Below, piece after piece: positions 8,622 to 17,900 of a DNA stretch of 38,920 bases; positions within the stretch are counted from its first letter, which is position 1, and every line of letters begins with the position of its first letter. A program made the position numbers and the translations under genes. The notes under the pieces are model-generated. The model made no database searches, was not told where the DNA came from, and worked only from the letters and a program-made list of their open reading frames with translations. The DNA is from Croceitalea sp. (GTDB taxonomy: Bacteria; Bacteroidota; Bacteroidia; Flavobacteriales; Flavobacteriaceae), in contig JABDND010000040.1 of assembly GCA_013001145.1 (NCBI GenBank), positions 1-38,920 of the forward strand, in the 5' to 3' direction.

Positions 8622-8650
8622 AAAAGGCACCTCTATTTGGTGCCTTTTTT
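8622..8650. terminator. Bidirectional intrinsic terminator
   Basis: A perfect 10-bp stem AAAAGGCACC (8622-8631) / GGTGCCTTTT (8639-8648) with a 7-base loop, followed by further T residues. Read on either strand it ends in a U-run, so it can stop both the plus-strand gene ending at 8602 and polA, which ends at 8683 on minus. Confidence 0.9.
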
Positions 8651-8682
8651 AATGGTCTTAATTAGGCTTCTTTTTTATGCTT

Positions 8683-11517
8683 TTAGTGAGCTTCCAACCA
8701 ATCTGCACCAATGCCTATCTCAACATCCAATGGCACTTTGAGTTTATACGCGCTCTCCATTTCTGATTTGATTAAGGGTTTGATAGCGTCCAATTCGGGC
8801 TTGTAACAATCAAATACCAATTCATCATGAACCTGTAAAAGCATTTTGGTTCTAAATTTACCTTCAGATAGCTTTTGGTGAATATTTATCATTGCAATTT
8901 TAATGATATCTGCCGCACTCCCTTGAATCGGGGCATTTATTGCATTTCTTTCGGCAGCTCCACGAACCACTTGATTGCTACCATTAATATCTTTTAGATA
9001 TCTACGGCGACCTAAAACCGTTTGCACATAACCGTGTTCCCGAGCAAAATCAATTTGTTCACTCATGTAGTTGCGCAACTTGGGATATGTTTTGTAATAA
9101 GTATCAATCAATTCTTTGGCTTCGGTCCTATTCAAATCTGTTTGATTGCTCAGGCCAAAGGCCGACACGCCGTAAATAATGCCAAAATTTACCGTTTTGG
9201 CATTGCCGCGTTGTTCACGGGTAACTTCATTCAAAGGAATATTAAAGACCTTTGAAGCTGTAGAAGCATGAATATCTTCCCCATTTTTAAAGGCCTGAAT
9301 CATTGTATCCTCTTCGCTTAAGGCTGCGATGATTCGCAATTCTATTTGCGAATAATCCGCTGCCAAGAGCACATAATTTTCATCCCTCGGAATAAAGGCC
9401 TTGCGGACCTGTCTACCACGTTCGGTTCTGATAGGAATATTTTGAAGATTGGGGTTATTACTGCTCAAGCGACCAGTGGCCGCAACCGTTTGCATGTAAT
9501 CTGTATGTACGCGGCCCGTTTTGGGTTCAACTTGCAATGGCAACGCGTCAACATATGTGCTTTTGAGTTTGGCGAGACCACGATAATCCAAAACTTGACG
9601 AATTATACTGTGGTCTTTGGCCAAATAAGAGAGTACATCCTCAGCGGTTGAATATTGCCCTGTTTTTGTTTTTTTTGGTTTATCGACCAATTTCAGTTTG
9701 TTAAACAATATTTCGCCCAATTGTTTGGGTGAACCTATGTTGAATTCTTCGCCGGCACTTTCATAAATTTGTTTTTCCAGATTTTTGATGTCATTATTCA
9801 AATCATCGGCCAATGAATTCAAAAATTCTATGTCCAGGTTGATGCCTTCCAATTCCATGTCGGCCAATACCCTCAATAAGGGCACCTCAATCTCATCAAA
9901 TAATTTATCGGTCTTTGCCGCTGCCAGTTCAGGTTTAAAGTGCTGCGCCAATTGCCAGGTGATATCTGCATCTTCAACGGCATATTCGGTCTGCTTTTCA
10001 ATGGGCACCTCGCGCATACTTAATTGGTTCTTGCCTTTTTTGCCTATCAATTCCGTTATGGAAACAGGGGTATAGTTCAGGTAGGTTTCAGACAAAACGT
10101 CCATATTATGCCGCATATCAGGATTGATCAAATAATGGGCGAGCATGGTATCAAAAAGTTTCCCTTTTACTTCTACCCCATAATTCTTCATTACTTTGAT
10201 ATCGTATTTGAGGTTTTGGCCTATTTTTTCGATTTGTTCGGTTTCAAAAAAGGGTCTTAATTTTTCGATTAGATCTTCGACTGATTTATTGTCTTCTGGA
10301 AAAGGCACATAATAACCCTTGCCAGCTTCCCAACTAAAAGCTATACCCACCAGTTCGGCCTCGAGCGGATTTAAAGAGGTTGTTTCGGTGTCAAAACAAA
10401 CCGATGTCTGTTGAAGTAGTTGTTTTACAAATAGCGTCATGGCCATGCCCGTGTTAACGGTTTGGTACATGTGTGCGACATCTTTGATTGTATTTCTGCT
10501 ATTGACGTCTTTTATGGTTGCCGGGGCGGTAGTGCCATCTCCGCCAAAGAGTGAAAATTGCCCACTGCCCGCTGGCTGTGATTCCTTAACGGCCGTTGGG
10601 GTGCTACTTACTTGGGTTCCGGGATCAGTTTCACCCGAAAAAAGCTTGATAAATTGGTCTTTTAGTCTCCGAAACTCCAATTCTTCAAAAAGTGCTTGCA
10701 CCTTGTCGCTGTCTGGTACCGACATCTCGTAATCATCTGCATTGAAAGTAACTTCACATTCAATATTGATTTCGGCTAATTTTCGTGATAGACGGCCCAG
10801 TTCGGCATTATCTTCAACCTTTTCCTTCATTTTGCCCTTTAACTTGTCCGTATTGGCCAAAAGACCTTCCATAGAGCCAAATTCGCTAATGAATTTTTTA
10901 GCGGTTTTGTCGCCTACACCAGGCAGCCCGGGAATGTTGTCACTGGCATCGCCCATCATGCCCAAGTAGTCGATTACTTGCTCAGGGCGCTCCACGCCAA
11001 ATCGTTTTTGTACCTCGGGGATGCCCCATATTTCTATGCCATTGCCCATGCGCGCTGGACGATACATAAAAATATTTTCAGAAACCAACTGTCCAAAGTC
11101 TTTATCTGGCGTAACCATGAACACTTTGTATTCTTTCTTTTCGGCCTGCTTGGCCAAGGTTCCAATGATATCATCGGCCTCAAAACCTTCCAATTCTATG
11201 ACGGGTATGTGCATGGCCTTCAAAATATCTTGTATGTACGGCACGGCAATTCTAATGGCATCTGGTGTTTCATCGCGATTGGCCTTATAGTCTTCAAATA
11301 AATCGGTGCGTTCCACACTGCCTCCTTTATCAAAACAAACGGCCAAATGATCGGGCTGCTCGCGCCTGATAACATCAAAAAGGGAGTTCATAAAACCCAT
11401 GATGGCTGATGTGTCCATCCCTTTTGAGTTGATTCGTGGATTCTTGATCAATGCATAATAACCACGAAAAATCAAGGCGTAGGCATCTAGTAAAAAAAGT
11501 CGTTTTTGATCGGACAT
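8683..11517 (-). CDS. polA: DNA polymerase I
   Basis: A 944-residue repair and Okazaki-fragment polymerase with all three domains. Residues 1-290 form the 5'-3' nuclease (LFLLDAYALIFRGYYA; FEADDIIGTLA; TPDKDFGQLV; YLGMMGDASDNIPG). The proofreading 3'-5' exonuclease starts near residue 375 and keeps its acidic residues (CFDTETTSLNP, GQNLKYDIKVM, YAVEDADIT), so unlike Taq-type enzymes it should be active. The polymerase domain has motif A at about D721 (DYSQIELR), motif B (RGNAKTVNFGIIYG) and motif C (QVHDELVFD, H897-D898-E899). Length is close to the 928 residues of E. coli. It begins 27 bases after the glycosylasparaginase gene on the same strand, so readthrough from it is possible. Confidence 0.98.
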   Translation of the reverse strand: MSDQKRLFLLDAYALIFRGYYALIKNPRINSKGMDTSAIMGFMNSLFDVIRREQPDHLAVCFDKGGSVERTDLFEDYKANRDETPDAIRIAVPYIQDILKAMHIPVIELEGFEADDIIGTLAKQAEKKEYKVFMVTPDKDFGQLVSENIFMYRPARMGNGIEIWGIPEVQKRFGVERPEQVIDYLGMMGDASDNIPGLPGVGDKTAKKFISEFGSMEGLLANTDKLKGKMKEKVEDNAELGRLSRKLAEINIECEVTFNADDYEMSVPDSDKVQALFEELEFRRLKDQFIKLFSGETDPGTQVSSTPTAVKESQPAGSGQFSLFGGDGTTAPATIKDVNSRNTIKDVAHMYQTVNTGMAMTLFVKQLLQQTSVCFDTETTSLNPLEAELVGIAFSWEAGKGYYVPFPEDNKSVEDLIEKLRPFFETEQIEKIGQNLKYDIKVMKNYGVEVKGKLFDTMLAHYLINPDMRHNMDVLSETYLNYTPVSITELIGKKGKNQLSMREVPIEKQTEYAVEDADITWQLAQHFKPELAAAKTDKLFDEIEVPLLRVLADMELEGINLDIEFLNSLADDLNNDIKNLEKQIYESAGEEFNIGSPKQLGEILFNKLKLVDKPKKTKTGQYSTAEDVLSYLAKDHSIIRQVLDYRGLAKLKSTYVDALPLQVEPKTGRVHTDYMQTVAATGRLSSNNPNLQNIPIRTERGRQVRKAFIPRDENYVLLAADYSQIELRIIAALSEEDTMIQAFKNGEDIHASTASKVFNIPLNEVTREQRGNAKTVNFGIIYGVSAFGLSNQTDLNRTEAKELIDTYYKTYPKLRNYMSEQIDFAREHGYVQTVLGRRRYLKDINGSNQVVRGAAERNAINAPIQGSAADIIKIAMINIHQKLSEGKFRTKMLLQVHDELVFDCYKPELDAIKPLIKSEMESAYKLKVPLDVEIGIGADWLEAH

Positions 11518-11544
11518 TTATGTGGAATTAGTAGAATTTCAAAA

Positions 11545-12531
11545 CTACAAATAACTATTTGATTCTATGTTCTCATGCCCATATTCTGAATACACCCGAT
11601 AACTGAACCCTGGATGAATGCAGTAACCTCCAGTCTGACCATTTTTGTTTATGGCAATGTAGCCTACCTGGATGTCTTTAAAATTAGGGTTGCCTTTTAC
11701 AATCCTATTCACGGCTTCTTCGCAAGCCGATTGAGGTGAACGGCCTTGGCGCATGAGTTCTACCACCAAAAAACTGCCCACGGTCTTCACCACTTCTTCA
11801 CCTTGCCCGGTTGCGGTGGCGCCGCCAATTTCATTGTCAATGAAGAGGCCCGATCCAACAATGGGTGAATCGCCTACCCTGCCAGCCATTTTATAAGCCA
11901 TGCCACTGGTAGTACATGCGCCACAAATGTCACCTTGGGCATCTATGGCCAACATACCAATGGTATCATGGTTTTCAATATTGATGACGGGTTCATATTT
12001 TGATTCTTTCTTCCACTCAAGCCATTCCATTCGAGATTTTTCGGTTAACAATGTCTCTTTTTCAAATCCTTTTTCATCAGCAAATTGTTCGGCACCTTCG
12101 CCAGCTAACATCACATGGGGAGTATCTTCCATTACCTTTCGAGCCACAGATACGGCATGGGTAATATTTTTAAGATAAACCACGGCGCCACAATTACCGT
12201 GCTGATCCATGATACAGGCATCGAGTGTTACATGGCCTTCGCGGTCTGGCCTTCCTCCTTTGCCTACCGATTGGTTGTCAACATCGGCTTCTTCCACTTT
12301 TACCCCTGCTTCAACGGCATCTAGGGCATTACCACCTTTTTCAAGAACCTGCCAGGCTTTTGTAGTTGCATTGGGCACATTCCAAGTTGCAATCACAATC
12401 GGTTTTATAGCGTTTGCCACCAAAGGAGCTGCTGCTTTGGCTTTTTCGTTTTTACAGGTACTTAATATGGATGAAGAGAGAACAGCCGCTGTGCTCAAGC
12501 TCGATTTTTGAAGAAACTTACGTCTTTGCAT
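11545..12531 (-). CDS. N4-(beta-N-acetylglucosaminyl)-L-asparaginase (Tat-exported)
   Basis: A 328-residue N-terminal nucleophile hydrolase that cleaves GlcNAc-Asn left after glycoprotein digestion. The ATG at 12531 gives MQRRKFLQKSS, a twin-arginine signal; a longer start at 12615 would run into cutC. The signal ends near ILSTC with C26, a possible but imperfect lipobox. Autocleavage should occur before T190 in ENHDTIGMLAID, giving a new N-terminal threonine nucleophile. Later conserved stretches are GRVGDSPIVGSGLFID and GGATATGQGE, typical of glycosylasparaginase including the Elizabethkingia enzyme. An isoaspartyl peptidase or plain asparaginase of the same fold is possible, but the HDTIG and GRVGDSP pattern favours glycosylasparaginase. 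It is divergent from cutC with a 40-base gap. Confidence 0.88.
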   Translation of the reverse strand: MQRRKFLQKSSLSTAAVLSSSILSTCKNEKAKAAAPLVANAIKPIVIATWNVPNATTKAWQVLEKGGNALDAVEAGVKVEEADVDNQSVGKGGRPDREGHVTLDACIMDQHGNCGAVVYLKNITHAVSVARKVMEDTPHVMLAGEGAEQFADEKGFEKETLLTEKSRMEWLEWKKESKYEPVINIENHDTIGMLAIDAQGDICGACTTSGMAYKMAGRVGDSPIVGSGLFIDNEIGGATATGQGEEVVKTVGSFLVVELMRQGRSPQSACEEAVNRIVKGNPNFKDIQVGYIAINKNGQTGGYCIHPGFSYRVYSEYGHENIESNSYL

Positions 12532-12571
12532 GTTTTGGTTGATTAAATTTAAGGTCAATAAATATAGCAAT

Positions 12572-13294
12572 ATGCTTGTAGAAGTTTGTGCGAACTCTTT
12601 GGAATCTGCCCTCATAGCGCAAAAGGCAGGTGCAGACCGAATTGAACTTTGCTCAGAGCTGGGTGTAGGGGGTATTACACCGTCACATGGTTTGATAGCT
12701 GAAGTATTGCAAAGGTTATCAATACCTGTACATGTGTTGATACGGCCCCGTAGCGGTCATTTTTGCTACTCCGATTTTGAAATGGCCGTGATGCAAAAGG
12801 ATATTGAATTTTGCAAAAAAGTAGGAGTAAAAGGCATTGTCGCAGGGGTATTGAACAAAGATTTTACTGTAAATATTCAAAAAACCAGCAAATTGATCAA
12901 TAATTCAAGGCCAATGAAGTTTACTTTTCACCGAGCTTTTGATTGGGTGCCCAATGCATTGATAGCTCTACAACAGCTTGAAACAATGGCAGTAGATTAT
13001 TTACTTACCTCTGGCCAAGAGTCTACCGCTGAAAATGGTCTAGAGCTTATAAAAGCTCTGCACGATCATGCCAAGGACCTTAAAATTATGCCCGGTTCAG
13101 GTATTAACACAAAAAATGCTGTAAAGTTCAAAGCGTTGGGGTTGACAGTCTTGCATACCTCGGGCACCCTTTTTGAAAACGAACTTGACTTACAATGTAA
13201 ATTACCTATGAATTCAGAGCTTCATTTGGCAGAAAATATGGTGGCGGTAACAAATGCCCCCATTATACGTCAAATTGTCAAAACCGTTAAATAA
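12572..13294 (+). CDS. cutC: CutC-family TIM-barrel protein
   Basis: A 240-residue protein with the full CutC pattern: MLVEVCANSLESA, GADRIELCSELGVGGITPS, VHVLIRPRSGHFCYS, KFTFHRAFD, YLLTSGQESTAENG and IMPGSGINTKNA. The start at 12572 gives the normal N-terminus; a start at 12530 would add a hydrophobic stretch overlapping the divergent gene. CutC was first linked to copper tolerance in E. coli, but that role has been disputed, and no metal site is obvious here. Its partner across a 40-base gap is a glycosylasparaginase, which hints at a task in glycoprotein or sugar turnover; this is inference from position. It is cytosolic, with no signal peptide. Confidence 0.92.
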   Translation: MLVEVCANSLESALIAQKAGADRIELCSELGVGGITPSHGLIAEVLQRLSIPVHVLIRPRSGHFCYSDFEMAVMQKDIEFCKKVGVKGIVAGVLNKDFTVNIQKTSKLINNSRPMKFTFHRAFDWVPNALIALQQLETMAVDYLLTSGQESTAENGLELIKALHDHAKDLKIMPGSGINTKNAVKFKALGLTVLHTSGTLFENELDLQCKLPMNSELHLAENMVAVTNAPIIRQIVKTVK

Positions 13295-13307
13295 GATTAA
13301 AAAGCGA

Positions 13308-13336
13308 TTGCTAACTGTCTTAAAGCGATAACTTTG
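13308..13336 (+). promoter_or_regulatory. Promoter of the metallophosphoesterase gene
   Basis: TTG at 13308-13310, an 18-base spacer and TAACTTTG at 13329-13336 match the Bacteroidota primary-sigma promoter (TTTG ... TAnnTTTG). The start codon is only 14 bases beyond the -7 element, implying a very short leader. Confidence 0.75.
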
Positions 13337-13350
13337 CAAAAATTTGCTAC

Positions 13351-14586
13351 ATGCCCCGTTTCATAATAGTATTGTCCATACTTTATATTGTCTTTGCCTT
13401 TTATGGTTTTCAGGCATTCAAGACCATTTTCAAAACACCAATCGCAAATGCGATATATGGCATATTGTTTTTAGTGGCCTTGGTATTTTTTGTGATAAAA
13501 GTGGCGGGTTATACCCCAGGGGATGCGTTACAGTCCTCAACGGCTATTGCTGGAGGGGTTTTCTTTGCTTTTATGATATTGGCGCTAATTTTGGGTGTCT
13601 TCATGTTGATTGAAGATATTGTAAGGCTCTTCGCTTTTGGTTACAACAAAATTGTTGGTTTATCTGAAGGCCAAAACGAATATCTTCCCAATCGCAGAAA
13701 ATTTGTTAGCGCAATTGCACTTGGCCTGGCTTCGTTGCCTTTTGGAGCATTGTTATATGGAATGTATAAGGGAAAGTACAATTATAAAGTGCTCAAGTAC
13801 CAATTGGAATTTGATGACTTACCAGAAGCTTTTCATGGGTATCAAATTACTCAAATTTCAGATGTCCACAGCGGTAGTTTTGACGACCGTAATAAGGTTG
13901 CTTATGGCATAGACCTTGTCAATAAACAGAAAAGTGATGTTATATTGTTTACCGGTGATTTAGTGAACAATAAAACGGATGAAATGCTGCCTTGGGTAGA
14001 TTTATTCTCAAAGTTGGAAGCCAAAGATGGGGTCTATTCCATTTTGGGCAATCATGACTATGGAGATTATACTTCTTGGGAAACGGAGGCCCTAAAAAAT
14101 CAAAACCTGGAAGATCTCAAAAATTTGCAAAAGCAAATGGGTTTTGATCTTTTGTTGGATGAACATCGTTTCTTGCGAAAAGGAGATGCCCGCATTGCTT
14201 TGTTAGGTGTTGAAAATTGGGGAAGAGGACGTTTTAAAAAAGCTGGTGATTTACAAAAGGCCAAAGAAGGAATCTCGAAAGAAGATTTTAAAATATTGAT
14301 GAGTCACGACCCTTCACATTGGGAAGATGTAGTCATTCATGATGACCATCATTTTCACTTGACACTCAGTGGCCATACACATGGTATGCAATTTGGTGTT
14401 GAAATACCCGGTTGGGTAAAATGGAGCCCCGTTAAATGGCGTTATAAATATTGGGCGGGTGTCTATGAAGAGTTGGGCCAGTATATTAATGTAAACCGTG
14501 GCTTTGGTTTTATTGGCTACCCAGGGCGTGTAGGAATTTGGCCCGAAATTTCAGTAATCACTCTTAAAAAGAAAGGTTTAACCTGA
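13351..14586 (+). CDS. Membrane-anchored calcineurin-type metallophosphoesterase
   Basis: A 411-residue protein. Residues 1-100 hold three hydrophobic helices. A twin-arginine-like motif (NRRKFVSA, R115-R116) and another hydrophobic stretch (about 119-137) follow. The catalytic domain from about 150 has all the metal-binding blocks: D171-V-H173, G202-D203 (FTGDLVNN), G233-N-H-D236 (LGNHDYGDY), H319 (MSHDPSHW) and G341-H-T-H344 (LSGHTHG). This is the YkuE/LpxH-like subgroup of two-metal phosphoesterases. Substrate cannot be told; phospholipid or lipid A precursor hydrolysis is possible. The gene has its own promoter and a downstream hairpin terminator, so it is probably monocistronic. Confidence 0.9.
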   Translation: MPRFIIVLSILYIVFAFYGFQAFKTIFKTPIANAIYGILFLVALVFFVIKVAGYTPGDALQSSTAIAGGVFFAFMILALILGVFMLIEDIVRLFAFGYNKIVGLSEGQNEYLPNRRKFVSAIALGLASLPFGALLYGMYKGKYNYKVLKYQLEFDDLPEAFHGYQITQISDVHSGSFDDRNKVAYGIDLVNKQKSDVILFTGDLVNNKTDEMLPWVDLFSKLEAKDGVYSILGNHDYGDYTSWETEALKNQNLEDLKNLQKQMGFDLLLDEHRFLRKGDARIALLGVENWGRGRFKKAGDLQKAKEGISKEDFKILMSHDPSHWEDVVIHDDHHFHLTLSGHTHGMQFGVEIPGWVKWSPVKWRYKYWAGVYEELGQYINVNRGFGFIGYPGRVGIWPEISVITLKKKGLT

Positions 14587-14594
14587 ATTTAACG

Positions 14595-14628
14595 TCAATC
14601 AGCCTATTAAAGCGCTGAGTTGATTTTT
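14595..14628 (+). terminator. Intrinsic terminator after the metallophosphoesterase gene
   Basis: TCAATCAGC (14595-14603) pairs with GCTGAGTTGA (14614-14623), leaving one bulged G at 14619 and a 10-base loop, followed by five T. It starts 9 bases after the stop codon. Confidence 0.65.
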
Positions 14629-14677
14629 AACTTTAACATTTTTTCATACATTTAACCCGTAAACCAACACCGTTACC

Positions 14678-14974
14678 ATGTCTAAATTTGGTGAACTCAT
14701 TGACTTAAACGTTCCGGTTCTTTTAGATTTCTATGCAGATTGGAACGAACAATCAACCGCTATGCACCCCGTACTTCGTGATGTTGCCGCCGCTTTGGGC
14801 GATAAAGGCAAGGTGATTAAAATAGATGTTGTAAAAAATCAAGAATTGGCAGATGCTTTAAGGGTTAAGAGCCTTCCCACTTTGATGATTTATAAAAGAG
14901 GCGAAATGGTTTGGCGCCAAAGTGGCGAACAAGATGCCAATACATTGATAGGTATTCTCAACGAATACATTTAG
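14678..14974 (+). CDS. Thioredoxin-fold protein without active-site cysteines
   Basis: A 98-residue protein with the complete thioredoxin fold: PVLLDFYADW, VIKIDVVKNQELADALRVK, the cis-proline loop SLPTLMIYKRG (P67) and VWRQSGEQD. At the active site, where thioredoxin has WCGPC, it reads W22-N23-E24-Q25-S26, so both cysteines are missing; there is no cysteine in the protein. It cannot do disulfide exchange and may instead act as a scaffold, chaperone or binding protein. No signal peptide, so cytosolic. I believe related cysteine-less thioredoxins occur in other flavobacteria, but cannot check. It converges on the large DUF2723 gene with a 16-base gap. Confidence 0.88.
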   Translation: MSKFGELIDLNVPVLLDFYADWNEQSTAMHPVLRDVAAALGDKGKVIKIDVVKNQELADALRVKSLPTLMIYKRGEMVWRQSGEQDANTLIGILNEYI

Positions 14975-14990
14975 AAATTACGGTAAATTT

Positions 14991-17900
14991 TTATTCCAAA
15001 ATCAATACAGAGTCATTCGGAACAGCATCTGATTCCAATTTAATGGAATCATCAGAATCTCTAATTTCCATATCATCCTCGCTAGGATAATCTGCTTCTG
15101 CATCACCAATAAATTGGGAAAACTTATCGATGTATTCATTGAAAATTAAGGTTTCTTTCTCGGCAAGTTCACGATCTTGGTTAAGTATTAAAATATCAAT
15201 GTTACGGCGATAGGCTTCCATATCTGCCAAAATATCTTCAATACGATTGTATTGTTCGTCTCTGGGTATGCCGGCATAATAACTCAACCGTTCTTGGTAA
15301 ACCTTTTTCAATTTTTCAAATAATGCCCTTGCTTTTTGTTGTTCGCCCACTTTGTAATAACCATCCAAAAATGGCTCGACAAAGGTGTAAAAGCCAAAAT
15401 GTTCAAAGGGCATATTGGTCATGGCGATTTCAATAATTTCCTTCGCTTTTTCTATTTTATTTTCTTCTATCAGCTTTTCGCTCAATCGAGCCAAATTGCC
15501 CCTAAACGAAAGTCCTTGCGAACGCGTTTGTGGGTCATGGTAAATATTGGGGCTTGAGGCATTGCCCCAATCCCATTTTTTTACAATGTTATACATTAAA
15601 TCAGTATCAATTCGGCCCATTTCATAAGGACTTTCATTTTCTGTTTTAATAGGCACCAATTTATAAACAAGGCCATCCAATTGCAGATACTCCTTCATCC
15701 AAATATATTCCGCTCGATCAAAGCTACCCCCTGAGAAATAGATGGGTCTTTTCCAATCATTATTGGCAAGTAGGTCCAACATTAATATTCTATTCTTTGG
15801 TAAGGCACTTTGGGGTAGGTCGATATCAATATAATCTAAAATGAGATCGGCATCTTCAGGTTTGACCAAACCACTTTCCAAAACGTTCTTTTTGTTAACA
15901 GGAATTCGAATTTTGTGTGTTGGATAATATACTATGTCCAAATTACTTTCTGAATAAAGGCTCATATCACGACCTTGTTTTTCCATTAAATGTTTGAATT
16001 TGGTTTGTGGCTTATCGCTGGCAACCCAGTTCATGAAATCCTTGATATCCCATCTGCTCTCTGTCAAACCTTGATAGTATATGGCATCACGCGACCCATA
16101 ACGGTATTTATCATGTGTAAGTTGGGAGGGAATAGGTTCACTTTCATAGGCCTTGCGTTTCATCTGATCAATGTACCAATCTGTTGCAAAAAGGCTGGTA
16201 TTTACAACCCTAACGTCGGTACGGTGGCCTTCAATTTCTTGGGCATACCAGAGCGGGAAGGTGTCATTGTCTCCAATCGTAAATAAGATGGCACCTGCAT
16301 CTTCTTGACAAGAATCCAAATATGCTTTTGCCGTTGACCTTGCTGTATAGCGGCCAGAGCGGTCGTGGTCATCCCAATTTTGGTAAGCCATTAAAAGTGG
16401 CACAGTTAAAAGGCAAAGTGCCGTTATGGCCGGACTGGCCAATTTGGGCTTCAATATCTTAAGGGCTTCTTCATAAAGCCCATACACACCTAACCCAATC
16501 CATATCGCAAAAATGTAAAATGACCCGACCAATGAGTAATCTCGTTCACGAGGTTGAAAAATATAGGGATTTGTATAAAATTGAATGGCGAAGCCTGTAA
16601 AAATAAAGAACACCAAAAGCACCCAAAATTGTTTGGGGTTTTTCGAAATTTGAAACAAAATGCCAATGATTCCTAAAATTAAGGGCAAGAAAAAATAGAC
16701 GTTTCTTCCCTTATTGTTCAATACATCACTGGGCAAATTGTCTTGGTTGCCCAATCTAGCACTATCAATGAAACCAATGCCACTAAGCCATTCCCCATTA
16801 TTGTCAAACCTTCCTTGAACATCATTTTGACGACCAACAAAATTCCACATAAAATAGCGCATGTACATGTAGCCAAATTGGAAATCAAAAAGATAACTTA
16901 GATTATCGCCCAGCGTGGGTGGCTGTACGTCAATGTAGTCAGCAAAGCTTCTCAAAAACTCGATATATTGCTCTGTGTCTATTTCGCCTTGGGCATCGAG
17001 CTGCTTAAACTGGTTAACGGCATTACGCAGTTCAGTTTGGCCAAAATACTCCGGTTTTATTTTAAAATCAAGACGCCCATAATAGCGCATATAATTTTCG
17101 GCATTTTGCTCGCTCCACATTCTGGGCAAAATGCCCACATGGTCTTCATTGGGCCCTTGCATGGCATTTTCATAATTATTCACAATGACATATTTGCCCA
17201 ACTTTCTGTCTTTTTCATATTTGGGTTTATCATCAATGTCATCACCAGGACCTGCAAAGGAATTGGAATAGTAAGCCCCATAAAATGGACTTTCCACCCC
17301 TGGATACTGTTCGCGATTATAGTAGGCCAATAGCGAACGGGCATCCTCAGGATTGTTCTCATTCACAACGGTTTGTGAATTGGCGCGAATGGGTAGCATC
17401 AACCAAGATGAAAAACCAAGAATTAAAAACATAAAACACAATACTATGGTATTTGCTGTTTGGTAGTTGTGTTTTCGGGTGTAACGAATGGCAAAATAAA
17501 AAACAGCTACAAATATCAAGCCCATGATAATGGTACCCGAATTAAAGGGCAGCCCTACTTGATTTATGAAAAATACCTCGCTCCACCCAAATAATTTCAA
17601 TACGTAGGTCAACGAAAACTTATAAACCAACATCAAAATACCAACGACCAAAGCATTAGCTAATAAAAAATTTTTAACGGTCGTCTTTTTGTATTTCTTA
17701 AAATAATACAACAATCCTATTGAGGGTATGGCCAAAAAGCCCATAAATTGTATTCCAAAGGTCAAGCCCACAACAAAACAGATAAGCAAAAGCCATTTGT
17801 TGCCTCTTGGTGCGTTAAGGTTATCTGTCCACTTTAATCCAAGCCATAACAATAGGGCCATGATTAAACTTGCCATGGCATAGACTTCGGTTTCTACAGC

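Noticed and set aside
8622-8650. Small RNA gene ending at this terminator
   Set aside because: The hairpin is explained by termination of the two converging genes, and no promoter or structure suggests a separate RNA.
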